Origin: Corynebacterium yudongzhengii
GTDB taxonomy: Bacteria; Actinomycetota; Actinomycetes; Mycobacteriales; Mycobacteriaceae
Length of the DNA stretch: 64,000 nt
Direction of reading: 5' to 3'
NCBI RefSeq assembly: GCF_003065405.1
Contig: NZ_CP026947.1
Location: 682,001 to 746,000 of the forward strand
Part shown: positions 42,122 through 51,287 of the stretch, one piece after another
How positions within the stretch are numbered: position 1 is the first letter of the stretch
How the letters are laid out: every line of letters begins with the position of its first letter
The notes under the pieces: generated by a model
What the model was told of the DNA's origin: nothing
Databases searched by the model: none
Seen by the model: only the letters and a program-made list of their open reading frames with translations
Translations under genes and position numbers: made by a program

Positions 42122-43073
42122 AGAAAACATCGCCTGGGGCGCGGCCATTGTGATCGCTGGCCTCGGCGTCGTCGGGGTCACCGCCGTGGGCTTGGACGCC
42201 GAGCAGCCGGAGCCGCGTGCCGACGCCACGGCCCCGTCAGTCGCCGCCAACGAGAACATCCAGCGCGCCGAGCCCGAACCAGAGCTGACCCCCGCCCCCG
42301 AAGTCGACGAGGAGCCGGTCGCCGCCGTCACCCCGGTCTCCAGTCCGTGGGCGCCTGGGGCGACGTTCAGCCTGCTCGAGGAGTACCCGGAGCCGGGCGT
42401 GCCGTTTACTGCCACCGAATGCACGGCCGCGTTCTCGTTCACGGGCGCCGATGGCCGCATGTACGCCGTCACCGCCTCGCACTGTGGCTCCCAGGGCGAT
42501 CTCGTCTTCCCCCGCAACGGCGAGACCATCGCGGACTACACCACCGAGATGGGCCACGTCATCTACTCCGGCCTCGACCATCCCGGCGCGGGCGAGCACG
42601 ACGTGCGCCCCGACGTCGCCATTATCGAGATCACGCGGCCGGACTCGCTGGCCATCGCCGGCGGGGAAGAGCCCGCGCCGACGGTGTTGGCCTCGCAGAC
42701 AGAACCCGGCGGGACCGCCTGCAAGCTCGGCGGCACCACCGGGCGCACCTGCGGCGAGCTGGGCACCCAGGGCGAGCACTACATCATGGTCGATCCCGCC
42801 ACCGAAGAAGACGTCCGCTCGATTGGGGATACCGCCGCCATCTGCGCGCAGCGCGGGGATTCCGGCGGGCCGGTGATCGCGGAGATCGACGGCCGCCAGG
42901 CCGTCATCGGGCTGGTCTCCGGCACGCGCAGCGATGAGATCAACGGCGATCCCTCCTGCCCGGGCGATGGCATCGACTCCGCCGCCGGTTCCATCGCTTT
43001 CGCGAATATCGCGCAGATCAAGGCCGTCATCGACGAAGTCGTGCCCGACGCCGAGTTCACGCCGGTGGCCTAG
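42108..43073 (+). CDS. Secreted trypsin-like serine protease (S1 family)
   Basis: A 321-residue protein with a single hydrophobic N-terminal segment (IVIAGLGVVGVTAVGLDA), then an Ala/Pro/Glu-rich linker, then a chymotrypsin-like domain. The triad is His in VTASHCGS, Asp in VRPDVAIIEI and Ser in AICAQRGDSGGPV, with cysteines near the Ser. It is exported or membrane-anchored. The substrate is unknown. The start ATG overlaps the upstream small ORF by 14 bp. Confidence 0.88.
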   Translation: MPKTRENIAWGAAIVIAGLGVVGVTAVGLDAEQPEPRADATAPSVAANENIQRAEPEPELTPAPEVDEEPVAAVTPVSSPWAPGATFSLLEEYPEPGVPFTATECTAAFSFTGADGRMYAVTASHCGSQGDLVFPRNGETIADYTTEMGHVIYSGLDHPGAGEHDVRPDVAIIEITRPDSLAIAGGEEPAPTVLASQTEPGGTACKLGGTTGRTCGELGTQGEHYIMVDPATEEDVRSIGDTAAICAQRGDSGGPVIAEIDGRQAVIGLVSGTRSDEINGDPSCPGDGIDSAAGSIAFANIAQIKAVIDEVVPDAEFTPVA

Positions 43074-43080
43074 CCGCGCG

Positions 43081-43842
43081 CTAGTCCTCGGCGCCGGTCT
43101 GGCTCCACGGGGTGATGATGTTCAGCCCGTCCACGTGGCTGATATCGCCGAACGCGCTGGTATCGCCGGCCTCACCGGTGGCGTAGACCACGAAGGAGAT
43201 CCCGGCGATCGCCGCCGGCAACTCGATGTCTTTCCAGTCTTCGGTAATCTTTCGGAATTCTTCCGGGTCGTCGGTCTCCCACACCATGGACGCGCGCTGC
43301 TGGCCGGGTCCCGGGTAGTGCGAGAAGCGCACCGTGCCGGCGCCGTGGGAGACGGCGAAGTCGGTGAGCGTCTCCACGGCCTCCGGGTCCACCGGCACGT
43401 GGCAGTAGCTCCAGATCTTTAGGGTCAGCTCCGCCGGGGTGGAGATCGCCAGGTTGTCGATGCAGTGATCCGCCGTCATCTGCGCCAGATGCTCGGCGAG
43501 AGCCCCGGTGTTCTGCATCGCGTTGTCGGTGGCCTCGCCCTCGATGAGCATTGAGTGGGCCTGGTCGGTGGCGTAGTCGACCTCGATGAGTGCCGGGTTG
43601 AACAGCACCGCGATGTCTGCCGGCTCCGGCCCCGGCGGCCCGGGAGGCGGGGGAGCGGCAGGCTCGGCGTTTTCGGGTAAGGGATAGCGCTTCCCGTCCG
43701 CCTCGGTCTCGTAGGCGAAGAGGACCACCAGCGTGACGACGGCCGCGAGCACCAGAACCGGATACATCACCGGTACCGCCGGGCGCCACCACTCGCGGCG
43801 CTGCGCGGCGTCTTCAGGCTGCGCGGAAACTGGAGTCGACAT
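43081..43842 (-). CDS. Hypothetical membrane-anchored protein
   Basis: A 253-residue protein with one membrane segment (VMYPVLVLAAVVTLVVLFAYE, about residues 22-46), a Pro-rich spacer (AAPPPPGPPGPEP) and an extracytoplasmic domain without a known motif. Two Cys (HCIDN and SYCHV) could form a disulfide. The ATG at 43842 is preferred to a GTG at 43851. It converges on the protease gene (8 bp between stops). Confidence 0.7.
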   Translation of the reverse strand: MSTPVSAQPEDAAQRREWWRPAVPVMYPVLVLAAVVTLVVLFAYETEADGKRYPLPENAEPAAPPPPGPPGPEPADIAVLFNPALIEVDYATDQAHSMLIEGEATDNAMQNTGALAEHLAQMTADHCIDNLAISTPAELTLKIWSYCHVPVDPEAVETLTDFAVSHGAGTVRFSHYPGPGQQRASMVWETDDPEEFRKITEDWKDIELPAAIAGISFVVYATGEAGDTSAFGDISHVDGLNIITPWSQTGAED

Positions 43843-43939
43843 GATGATCACCGAGTCTAGCGGGTGGGCACGAGGCGGGCCGCTAGAATTGCCGGCGAGT
43901 ACAGAAGATCGAGCAGCAGATCAAGGAAGCGAGTATCCG

Positions 43940-44464
43940 GTGCCCATCCCTGAGTTCATCGTTGACCTACGCGAGAAGATCGGCCATGACCCGCTGTGGC
44001 TGCCGGGGATCACCGCGGTGGTGCTTCGCGATGCCACCGACGATTCGGTGTGGGCGGCCCCGGAGGTGCTGCTGGTCAAACGCTCGGACAACGGCGCCTG
44101 GACCCCCGTGACTGGGATCTGCGAGCCCGGGGAGGACCCGCATGTCACCGCCGTGCGCGAGGTGAAGGAGGAAACGGGTATCGACGCCCGCGTGGACGCC
44201 CTGCTCGGCGTCGGTGCTACCGAGCCGGTCGTCCACGCCAACGGCGATCAGGCGACCTACATGTCGGTGGCCTTGAGGCTCACCGCGCTCGGGGACGATG
44301 AGCCCGTCGTCGGCGACGACGAGTCTGCAGAGGTCGGGTGGTTTCCGGTGACGCGGATGCCCGTCGAGAAGCCCTGGCTGCGCCTGATCATCGCCGACGC
44401 CGCCGCGCAGCGTAAGCGGCCCGAAGGGTTCACGCCGCGGCTGGGTTATAAGAAGCGCCGGTAG
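43940..44464 (+). CDS. NUDIX hydrolase
   Basis: A 174-residue NUDIX protein. The box is GICEPGEDPHVTAVREVKEETGI, which matches G-x5-E-x7-REUxEExGU exactly. It hydrolyses a nucleoside-diphosphate-linked compound; the substrate is unknown. The GTG at 43940 is chosen as start because AAGGA lies about 14 nt upstream and the N-terminus (VPIPEFIVDLREKIGHDPLWLPG) is typical. The longer upstream reading has no support. Confidence 0.88.
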   Translation: MPIPEFIVDLREKIGHDPLWLPGITAVVLRDATDDSVWAAPEVLLVKRSDNGAWTPVTGICEPGEDPHVTAVREVKEETGIDARVDALLGVGATEPVVHANGDQATYMSVALRLTALGDDEPVVGDDESAEVGWFPVTRMPVEKPWLRLIIADAAAQRKRPEGFTPRLGYKKRR

Positions 44465-44916
44465 TCGGCCGGCGCGGCGGTGAGATCCCAGTAGCGATCA
44501 GCCAGGCGCACGCGATAGGGCGTGGTCTCGCCGTGCAGGACCGCCTGGAGCTCTTCGGCGTTATCCACCCGGCAGGTGATGAGATATCAGGGCGGTATGG
44601 ACTCGTCGACGACCTCGGCGGGCTCGATGCCCGCACCGCAGAGCACGATCTGCGGCGGTCCCGGCTCGCAGGTGATGATCAAGGGGCCGGCGACGGCGAG
44701 ATCGAAAAGCAAGGAGCACGCCGCCGGAGAAGGAGTGATGCCGAAGAGCTGGCCATAAAAGCTCGCCGAGCCGAGATACGAGGACTCGAAGACCCCGTCG
44801 ATCCCCGGGGCGTGCAGGTAGAGCCCATCGGCCTGCACCTGGTGGGCATCCAGCACCGCACGGATAGCGGGCATGTCCGCCGCGTCGGTGGCGCGCAACG
44901 TCAGATCTATGGCCAT
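44446..44916 (-). pseudogene. Hypothetical gene interrupted by an in-frame TGA
   Basis: A reading frame of 156 codons from the ATG at 44916 (MAIDLTLRATDAADM...) that contains a TGA at 44589-44587 (codon 110). After this stop the same frame continues as a clearly coding 46-codon tail (YLITCRVDNAEELQAVLHGE...) to a TAA at 44446. A TGG-to-TGA change would explain it. The truncated product would be 109 residues. The true ending overlaps the convergent NUDIX gene by 19 bp. No known domain. Confidence 0.6.
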
Positions 44917-44940
44917 GCGCCCGAGGCTACACTTGCAGAC

Positions 44941-45672
44941 ATGACCACAAACCCCTCGCTTTCCACCCTGGACCTCGACGGCGTGCGGCGCATCCTGTGC
45001 GTAGCCGCGCACCCAGACGACCTCGAGTATGGCATCTCCGCCGCCGTCGCCGCCTGGACCGCCGCCGGCATCGAGGTCGACTACCTCCTGCTAACCTCCG
45101 GAGAGGCCGGTATGCAGCGCGAACCCGAGATCGTCGGCCCGCTGCGCGCCCGCGAGCAATCCCGGGCCTGCGAGATCGTCGGGGTCAACAACCTTAAGAT
45201 CTGCGACTTTCCCGACGGCCACCTCGAACCCGGCCTGCCCCTGCGCCGCGCGATCGCCCGGAGTATCCGCAAGCGGCGCCCGGATATCGTCGTCACCTCT
45301 AACTTCGAGATGGAGGTGCCCTGGGGCCTCAACCACGTGGATCACCGCATCGTCGGCGAGGCGGTGGTCGACGCGATCCGGGATGCCGGCACCCGCTGGA
45401 TTCACCGCGAGCTTCTCGACGACGGCCTGGAACCCCATGTAACACAGCGCCTGCTCATCGGCGGCTACCCGGATGAGCGGTGCAACGTCTACGTGGATGT
45501 CACCGGCGGGCCGCTGCGCCAGGGGATCGACTCGCTCAACGCGCACGAGGAATACCTCGCGGATCTGCTGGATCACCCGGCGCCGGAGGATTTCCTGCCG
45601 GAGATGGCGCACGCGACGGGAAGGCGCGTCGGCGTAAAGGCGGCGATCGGCTTCCGCGAGTGGCCGATGTGA
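44941..45672 (+). CDS. PIG-L/LmbE family deacetylase
   Basis: A 243-residue zinc deacetylase. The metal motif AHPDDLEYG is at the N-terminus and the third ligand is the His of NHVDHRIVGEAV. Relatives include MshB, the mycothiol pathway deacetylase, and other N-acetylglucosaminyl deacetylases; the substrate here is uncertain. TACACT at 44928-44933 ends 7 nt before the ATG. The product has no signal peptide, so it acts in the cytoplasm. Confidence 0.9.
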   Translation: MTTNPSLSTLDLDGVRRILCVAAHPDDLEYGISAAVAAWTAAGIEVDYLLLTSGEAGMQREPEIVGPLRAREQSRACEIVGVNNLKICDFPDGHLEPGLPLRRAIARSIRKRRPDIVVTSNFEMEVPWGLNHVDHRIVGEAVVDAIRDAGTRWIHRELLDDGLEPHVTQRLLIGGYPDERCNVYVDVTGGPLRQGIDSLNAHEEYLADLLDHPAPEDFLPEMAHATGRRVGVKAAIGFREWPM

Positions 45673-45686
45673 GAACTTAGCAGAAC

Positions 45687-45881
45687 TTAGAAGAACACCA
45701 CCGCGCCGAGCGAGGCGAGGGTGGTGGACACGGAGACGATCAGCACCACCGCAACAATGAGCGGCAGGTGCGCGCTCATCGGGTCGGCTTCCGGCTCGGG
45801 GTGAAGCTGAGCCGCCACGACCTCGTTGGCGTAGGCGATCTCCCTCTCGACGAGGGCGGCGACGTACTCATCGTGGCTCAT
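45687..45881 (-). CDS. Small membrane protein
   Basis: A 64-residue protein with an acidic, hydrophilic N-terminal half and one C-terminal membrane helix (HLPLIVAVVLIVSVSTTLASLGAVVFF). AAGGAG lies upstream of the ATG. It is divergent from the CitM gene, sharing the control region at 45882-45955. The function is unknown; a small regulatory or stabilising partner of a transporter is a guess. Confidence 0.65.
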   Translation of the reverse strand: MSHDEYVAALVEREIAYANEVVAAQLHPEPEADPMSAHLPLIVAVVLIVSVSTTLASLGAVVFF

Positions 45882-45955
45882 GCTCTGTGATTGTGCTCCT
45901 TAGAGTCGCAGAAGTCCAGTGTGATAAAATCACTCCGTTCTGCACGACACTGTGC

Positions 45956-47350
45956 ATGAGCCTGATGAGTGAAGGGATGAAGGCCGTGACTTCCGAGCTG
46001 GGACTGACGTTTATCGGACTGGCGATCATTGCCGTGACCGTCGGTATTTTAATCCGGGGCCGGACGAACCCTGTGGTGGCGATGACGCTCATCCCCGTCA
46101 CCGGTGCGCTGCTCGCTGGCTTTTCCATTCCCGAGATCGGCGACTTCTTCGGCGAGGGCCTCGAGTCCGTGATGAACGTCGTGGTGATGTTCATCTTCGC
46201 CATCATCTACTTCGGGATCATGCAGGATGCGGGGCTTTTCACCCCGATCATCGAACGTTTAATCAGGATGACCCGCGGGCACGTGGTCCTGGTGACCCTC
46301 GGCACCGCCGCGATCGCGGTGATCGCGCACCTCGATGGCGCGGGTGCCTCCACCTTCCTCATCACCATCCCGGCGCTTCTGCCGCTGTATAAGGCGCTGA
46401 ACATCTCGCGCTACATCCTGCTCGCGATCGTCGTGCTGTCCGCCTCGGTGATGAACATGGTGCCCTGGGCGGGCCCAGTGGGACGCGCCGCCACGGTCAT
46501 CGACACCACTCCCGATGAGATCTGGCGGGAGCTTTTGCCCATCCAGGGGCTCTCGCTGGTGATGGTGTTCGCGATCGCCGCGCTGCTCGGCTATCAGGAG
46601 ATGCGGCGGATCGCCAAGCTGCAGGCCTCCGGAGACTTCCGCGGCTCCGCCTCGGTCGATGTGCATAAGGTCGCCGACGACTTCGTGGCGCGGGAGCGGC
46701 AGCAAAGGCTTGACGACGGGGTGGTCCGTCGCGACGCCACCTGGGTCACCATCGTCAACGTTGCACTCACCGTGGTGGTGATCGCGATGCTGGTCTCCGG
46801 CATCATCGGCCCAGCCCCGGTGTTTCTGATCGCCACCTCGCTGGCACTGGTGGTGAACTTCCCGACAGCCGAGAACCAGTCCGATACCCTCAAACGCCAC
46901 GCGCCCTCGGCGCTGTCCATGGCGGGTGTCCTGCTCGCGGCGGCGATGTTCCTCGGCGTGCTCAACGCCTCCGGCATGCTGGAGGCCATCGCGGTCACCC
47001 TGGTGGGCGTCCTGCCGGCAGCGCTCGGGCCCTATGTCCATATCATCGTGGGGCTTTTCGGCGTGCCGCTGGACCTGTTGACCTCCACCGACGCGTACTA
47101 CTTCTCGATCCTCCCAGTCGTCGAGCAGACCGCCGGCACCTTCGAGGTCTCCGCCATGGGTGTGGCCGTTGCGCTGATTATCGGCAACATCATCGGCACG
47201 TTCTTCTCGCCGTTCTCCCCGGCGCTTTGGTTGGGCATCGGCCTGGCGGAGGCGAACATGGGCAAGCACATCCGCGTGACCTTCCCGATCGCCTGGGCCT
47301 TTTCCGCCCTCATGGTGCTCGCCGCGTGGGCGCTCGGCATGCTGATTTAG
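45956..47350 (+). CDS. CitMHS family citrate-metal transporter
   Basis: A membrane protein of about 464 residues, homologous to CitM/CitH, which import citrate complexed with divalent metal ions. About 11-12 hydrophobic segments are seen, with motifs such as HLDGAGASTFLITIPALLPLY and STDAYYFSILPVVEQTA. Possible starts are ATGs at 45956, 45965 and 45977; the first is chosen arbitrarily, and GAAGG directly precedes the last. TAAAAT near 45923 is a possible -10 element. Confidence 0.85.
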   Translation: MSLMSEGMKAVTSELGLTFIGLAIIAVTVGILIRGRTNPVVAMTLIPVTGALLAGFSIPEIGDFFGEGLESVMNVVVMFIFAIIYFGIMQDAGLFTPIIERLIRMTRGHVVLVTLGTAAIAVIAHLDGAGASTFLITIPALLPLYKALNISRYILLAIVVLSASVMNMVPWAGPVGRAATVIDTTPDEIWRELLPIQGLSLVMVFAIAALLGYQEMRRIAKLQASGDFRGSASVDVHKVADDFVARERQQRLDDGVVRRDATWVTIVNVALTVVVIAMLVSGIIGPAPVFLIATSLALVVNFPTAENQSDTLKRHAPSALSMAGVLLAAAMFLGVLNASGMLEAIAVTLVGVLPAALGPYVHIIVGLFGVPLDLLTSTDAYYFSILPVVEQTAGTFEVSAMGVAVALIIGNIIGTFFSPFSPALWLGIGLAEANMGKHIRVTFPIAWAFSALMVLAAWALGMLI

Positions 47351-48761
47351 TCCTGCCGGAGGCTTAAGCGCGCGAAGACTTTCCCGCGTAGCGGCTCGAC
47401 CGCCAGGATCGCCAGCACGGTGATCACCCAGCCCAGCCCGACCAGCGTGAGCGCGCCCAAGAAGCGGGAGAGATACCCTTCCGGGGTGATCTCTGCGAAC
47501 AGCACGACCGCTGCCAGCGAACTGTTGGCGAAGCCCAAGAGCGAGACCAAAAGCATCGGCCCCATGACTTCCCAGAGGGCCACGCGGGTGAGGAACCACC
47601 GGCCCACGCCCACCAAGTGCAGGCTGCGGGTTAGCTCCGCGCTTTCGAATACGGCGGCGGCTTGGCCGAGATACAAGGAGATGGCCATGAGCGCGTAGCC
47701 GAAACCCAAGGTCAAAAAGATGCCGGTGGTAATGTCTTTAAATAGGATGCTGATATTGTCCATCCCCCAGGTAGCGGAATCCCCGATAGCAGGTAGCGGA
47801 ATCCCCGATAGGGGAGGCGACCAGAAAGCCGATGATCCAGCCCAAAAAGGCGGAGACGGCGACGCGTCGCCACGCCAGCTTCGGATTGGCGGCCACCCTT
47901 TGTACCGCGACATAGCGCGCCGATCCCGGTAGCAACGCGACAACCTTCGCGCTGAGCTGCACGGCGAACGGGGCGATGAGGTAGACCACCGCGATCATGA
48001 CGATGGCCGGCATTAGTATCCCCAGCGACATACCCATCTCCGGGGTGAGCTCCACAGAGCGAAGCGCCAGCAGGGTGATGACGGCGAGGCCCACCCCAAT
48101 AACGGCCTGCCAGCCGCGCACCGCGGCCGGCACGGCGCGTTTGGCCACCCCCAGCGGATCGATACGCACGCGCTGCATGGCGAACCACGCAGAGCCCACC
48201 GCGATGACCAAGAGCACCCCCGCCACCGCGAGATAACCCCACCAGGGCAGCAGCACCTCGTGGATGCGGATCTGTTCGCCTTGGAACTCCACGTAAGTCA
48301 GCGCCGGGAGCAGGCAGGCATACCCAAACAGGCCGGCTGCGATGCCGATCAGCGAATACAGTGCCGTTTCCGCCACGGTCATGCGGGTGATCTGTTGGGC
48401 GCTGACACCCAGCAGGCGCAGGACGGCGAAGCGCTGCTCGCGCCCAGAGGCCGTGACCACCGCCGCCTGTGCCGTTAAGGATTGCACCGCGGGCACGAGG
48501 ACGATGCAGGCGAATATCGCTAAGGCCACCCACTGGTAGAGCTCGTTGTAGACATCCTTGGCGTTGCCGAGGATCATCGCGATCTCGCCGTAAGGGGTGC
48601 TCCGCGCGCTGATAGAACATCCAGGTGCCACTGACCAGGCTGAAAGCGATCGTCGAGCTGAGCGTGAACGCGGCCAGCACGATCAGACGGATCACGCCCA
48701 TCCCGTTGTTCGACCCACCCCCGGAGGCGCGCAAATGGTTGAGCAAAGCCAGCGTCTTCAC
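47347..48761 (-). pseudogene. ABC transporter FtsX-like permease, broken by two frameshifts
   Basis: Three reading frames together cover one FtsX/MacB-type permease. Frame 1 from 48761 (MKTLALLNHLRAS...GTWMFYQRAEH). A one-base insertion in the GC-rich run near 48600 shifts to frame 2 (STPYGEIAMILG...), which encodes the long helical core. A 22-bp tandem duplication at 47768-47811 shifts to frame 3, ending at 47347 (...SLRQD). Removing one copy restores PIGDSATWGMDNIS. Without repair only fragments are made. The partner ATPase gene overlaps by 4 bp upstream. Confidence 0.8.
47768..47811. repeat. 22-bp tandem duplication causing a frameshift
   Basis: Two identical adjacent 22-bp copies, 47768-47789 and 47790-47811. 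Since 22 is not a multiple of 3, the extra copy breaks the permease reading frame; a single copy would keep it open. Confidence 0.95.
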
Positions 48762-49444
48762 CGCACACCCCGCATCATCTGGTCGTTGTGGATGATGCCG
48801 TCGCGGATCTCCACCCGCCGGTCCAGCCAGGAGGCGACCGCGACGTCATGAGTGACTACCACCAGCGTCGTGCCGTTATTGGCGGCGACCGCGGTGAGCA
48901 GCTGCATGACCTCCTGCCCGGTGGTTTGATCGAGCGCGCCGGTGGGCTCGTCGGCAAACACGATCGACGGCGAGCCCGCCAGCGCCCGCGCGATGGCGAT
49001 GCGTTGTGCCTGCCCGCCGGAGACCTGCCCGGGGCGCTTGTAGGCTAGGACGTCGATACCCAGCTGTGCCAGGAGGTTCTGCGCGATATCGCGTGCCTTG
49101 CCTCGCGGCATCCCCGTCAAGATGGCGGGTAAAGCCACGTTATCGACGGCCGTCAGCTCCGGCAGCAGCTGGCTGTCCTGGAAGACGAAGCCGAACTCTT
49201 CCAGCCGCAGGCGCGAGCGCGCCCGATCGTCCAACGCACTGATCTGCAGATCGCCGAAGGAGACGCTGCCGGCGGTGGGGGTGAGCATCCCGGACATGCA
49301 GTGCAGCAGGGTCGATTTGCCGGATCCCGACGGCCCCATCACCGCCACCGTCTCCCCGGGGTCGATGGTGAGCGTGATGCCTTCCAGCACACTGGTTCGA
49401 CCAAAGCTCTTGGTCACGTCATCTAAAACAAGTGAATGTGTCAT
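48758..49444 (-). CDS. ABC transporter ATPase (MacB/LolD type)
   Basis: A 228-residue ATP-binding subunit. Walker A is GPSGSGKSTLLHC, the signature VSGGQAQRIAIARAL, Walker B SIVFADEP, and the H-loop VVVTHD. It most resembles ATPases that pair with FtsX-like permeases for peptide export or antimicrobial-peptide detoxification. Its stop overlaps the permease start by 4 bp (ATGA). The ATPase gene is intact while the permease is damaged. It is divergent from the sensor kinase gene. Confidence 0.92.
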   Translation of the reverse strand: MTHSLVLDDVTKSFGRTSVLEGITLTIDPGETVAVMGPSGSGKSTLLHCMSGMLTPTAGSVSFGDLQISALDDRARSRLRLEEFGFVFQDSQLLPELTAVDNVALPAILTGMPRGKARDIAQNLLAQLGIDVLAYKRPGQVSGGQAQRIAIARALAGSPSIVFADEPTGALDQTTGQEVMQLLTAVAANNGTTLVVVTHDVAVASWLDRRVEIRDGIIHNDQMMRGVR

Positions 49445-49554
49445 GGTTGTTATTGCACCAAGCCAGCGCGCCTTTCGACATGGTGTAGGCAGTGCTTTTC
49501 AGGGTAGTCCTAGCTCTACCCCCGCTGGCGACAGACCTTTTAGAGTGAAGGATC

Positions 49555-50277
49555 GTGTGGAGAAAAAGACGCCGGCCTCAGAGCAGCTTCGAACAGCAGC
49601 AGGCCATGAAGATCGCGGAGCTCACCCGCTCCCGCCGCGCGATCGCCGACGCCTACGAAATCGAGCGCCAGCGCATCGAGCGCGGCCTCCACGACGGCAC
49701 CCAGCAATATATTGTCGCCGCCGCGATGAAGCTGGGCGAAGCTTCGCTGAGCGCTCCGCCGCAGGTCAAAGAGCTTATCGACGCCGCGCACCACGACCTT
49801 AACGCCGGGCTCGCATCGTTGCGGCAGACGGTGCGCGGCATCGCCCCACACGTGCTGCGCGACCGCGGGCTCATCGCGGCCCTGGACGAGGTCGCGGCCC
49901 ATTATGGGCCGCACGTGGTGGTGCGCGCCCCGCATGATCTGCCGGTGCTTGCACCCTCGGTGTTGGCCGCGGGGTACTTCTTCGCAGCCGAGGCGCTCAC
50001 CAACGCCGGCAAGCACGCGCCGGGCGCCGAGGTCAGCGTGTTGGTCATGGCGGATCAGAACCTGAGGATCTCGGTCGTCGACCAGGGCCCGGGCGGTGCG
50101 CGGATGGTTCCCCACGGAGGGTTGGAGGGGATGGCCTACCGCCTGGAGGCCTTCGGCGGCACCCTGAGCCTGAGCAGCCCGGAGGGTGGGCCGACCCGGG
50201 TGGTGGCCAGCATCCCGCTGCTTTTAGAACGAGGACGAAGCGCCATGCCCAACCCGGAAAAAGAGGATACGCCGTGA
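49555..50277 (+). CDS. Soluble sensor histidine kinase (NarL-type partner)
   Basis: A 240-residue histidine kinase of the HisKA_3 type without any membrane segment. The phospho-acceptor His46 lies in IERGLHDGTQQYIV. The ATP-binding HATPase_c domain has AAEALTNAGKHAPGAEV (N box) and GGLEGMAYRLEAFGG (G box). It starts at a GTG with GAAGGA in front. The lack of a sensor domain suggests cytoplasmic sensing or control through the adjacent ABC exporter. The response regulator gene overlaps its stop by 4 bp. Confidence 0.9.
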   Translation: MWRKRRRPQSSFEQQQAMKIAELTRSRRAIADAYEIERQRIERGLHDGTQQYIVAAAMKLGEASLSAPPQVKELIDAAHHDLNAGLASLRQTVRGIAPHVLRDRGLIAALDEVAAHYGPHVVVRAPHDLPVLAPSVLAAGYFFAAEALTNAGKHAPGAEVSVLVMADQNLRISVVDQGPGGARMVPHGGLEGMAYRLEAFGGTLSLSSPEGGPTRVVASIPLLLERGRSAMPNPEKEDTP

Positions 50278-50930
50278 GGATCTTTATTGCTGACGACGCC
50301 ACCCTGCTGCGTGCCGGGTTGGCCGGGCTGTTGGAGCGCCAGGGCCACGAGATCGTTGGCCAGGCGCATGACGCCCCGGCCATGGAAGAGGCGGTCCGTG
50401 CGCTCGGGTCGGAGGGGATCGACGTGCTGATCACCGACGTGCGGATGCCACCGAGCATGAGCGATGACGGCCTGAAGAGTGCGGTGTGCCTGCGTGAGGA
50501 GTTCCCGGAGCTCGCGGTGATGGTGCTGAGCCAGTACGTCGCACCGGTCTACGCGGTGGAGCTCTTCCAGGACCCGACCTCTGGTACGGGCTACCTCCTC
50601 AAAGACCGGGTGGCCGAAGTCGCGGACTTCTTGACGAGCCTGCAGGTCGTCGCTGCCGGAGGAACCGTCATCGACCCGAGCGTGGCCAGCGCCTTGATGT
50701 CTGCCGGTCGAGGCGGGTTGGGGGATCTCACCCCACGCGAGAAAGAGGTGTTGGAGCTGATGTCGCGCGGCAAGTCGAACCGCGACATCGCCGAAGAGCT
50801 GGTGCTTTCTGCCGCGGCCGTGGCGAAGCACGTGTCCAACATCTTCGTCAAGCTCCGCCTGCAGCCGGAAGAGGAAAACCGGCGGGTCAAAGCGATCCTG
50901 CAGTACCTCTCTGCGGGAAGGACGATGTGA
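50274..50930 (+). CDS. LuxR/NarL-family response regulator
   Basis: A 218-residue response regulator. The receiver domain has the phospho-acceptor Asp55 (VLITDVRMPP) and a conserved Lys in YLLKDRVAEV. The C-terminal LuxR-type HTH is LTPREKEVLELMSRGKSNRDIAEEL...AAVAKHVSNIFVKL. It overlaps the kinase gene by 4 bp (GTGA). It probably controls the divergent ABC exporter genes, as in antimicrobial-peptide response systems. Confidence 0.95.
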   Translation: MRIFIADDATLLRAGLAGLLERQGHEIVGQAHDAPAMEEAVRALGSEGIDVLITDVRMPPSMSDDGLKSAVCLREEFPELAVMVLSQYVAPVYAVELFQDPTSGTGYLLKDRVAEVADFLTSLQVVAAGGTVIDPSVASALMSAGRGGLGDLTPREKEVLELMSRGKSNRDIAEELVLSAAAVAKHVSNIFVKLRLQPEEENRRVKAILQYLSAGRTM

Positions 50931-51013
50931 GGGAGGGTGTCCATCCACCGCGCGATGCCATAGCCTTACTCCCTGAAACCGTGGCAGGCACTGCCGCAGG
51001 ATGATCTGTAGGA

Positions 51014-51251
51014 GTGATTCCGTTGGGCCCAGAACTGACTACCCAACAGGCAGCTGACCTGCTTAACGTCTCTCAGGCCCAAGTCGTTAAATTGCTGAAC
51101 GAAGGCATCGTGGAGGGGCATAAGGAGGGCGCTCACCGCCGCTTGCGCGCCTCGAGCGTGCAAGCGTTCAAACGCGAGAGAAGCCTTAAACAGCGCGCCG
51201 AGTGCGGATGAACTTACGGTTCTTTCTGATGAGCTAGGTCTGTATGAATAA
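51014..51251 (+). pseudogene. Excisionase-like HTH antitoxin, C-terminal frameshift
   Basis: A protein starting at GTG 51014 (VIPLGPELTTQQAADLLNVSQ) with the helix-turn-helix of the excisionase/MerR-like antitoxin family. These antitoxins typically pair with PIN-domain toxins. The present frame ends at 51211 with 65 residues. A one-base shift near 51200 would continue as ADELTVLSDELGLYE and stop at 51251, matching the usual family C-terminus. No toxin gene follows, so this is probably the remnant of a toxin-antitoxin locus. The truncated protein still carries an intact HTH and may bind DNA. Confidence 0.7.
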
Positions 51252-51287
51252 CCAGCACCAAAACCGACAACCGGCCTGGTGCAGCTG

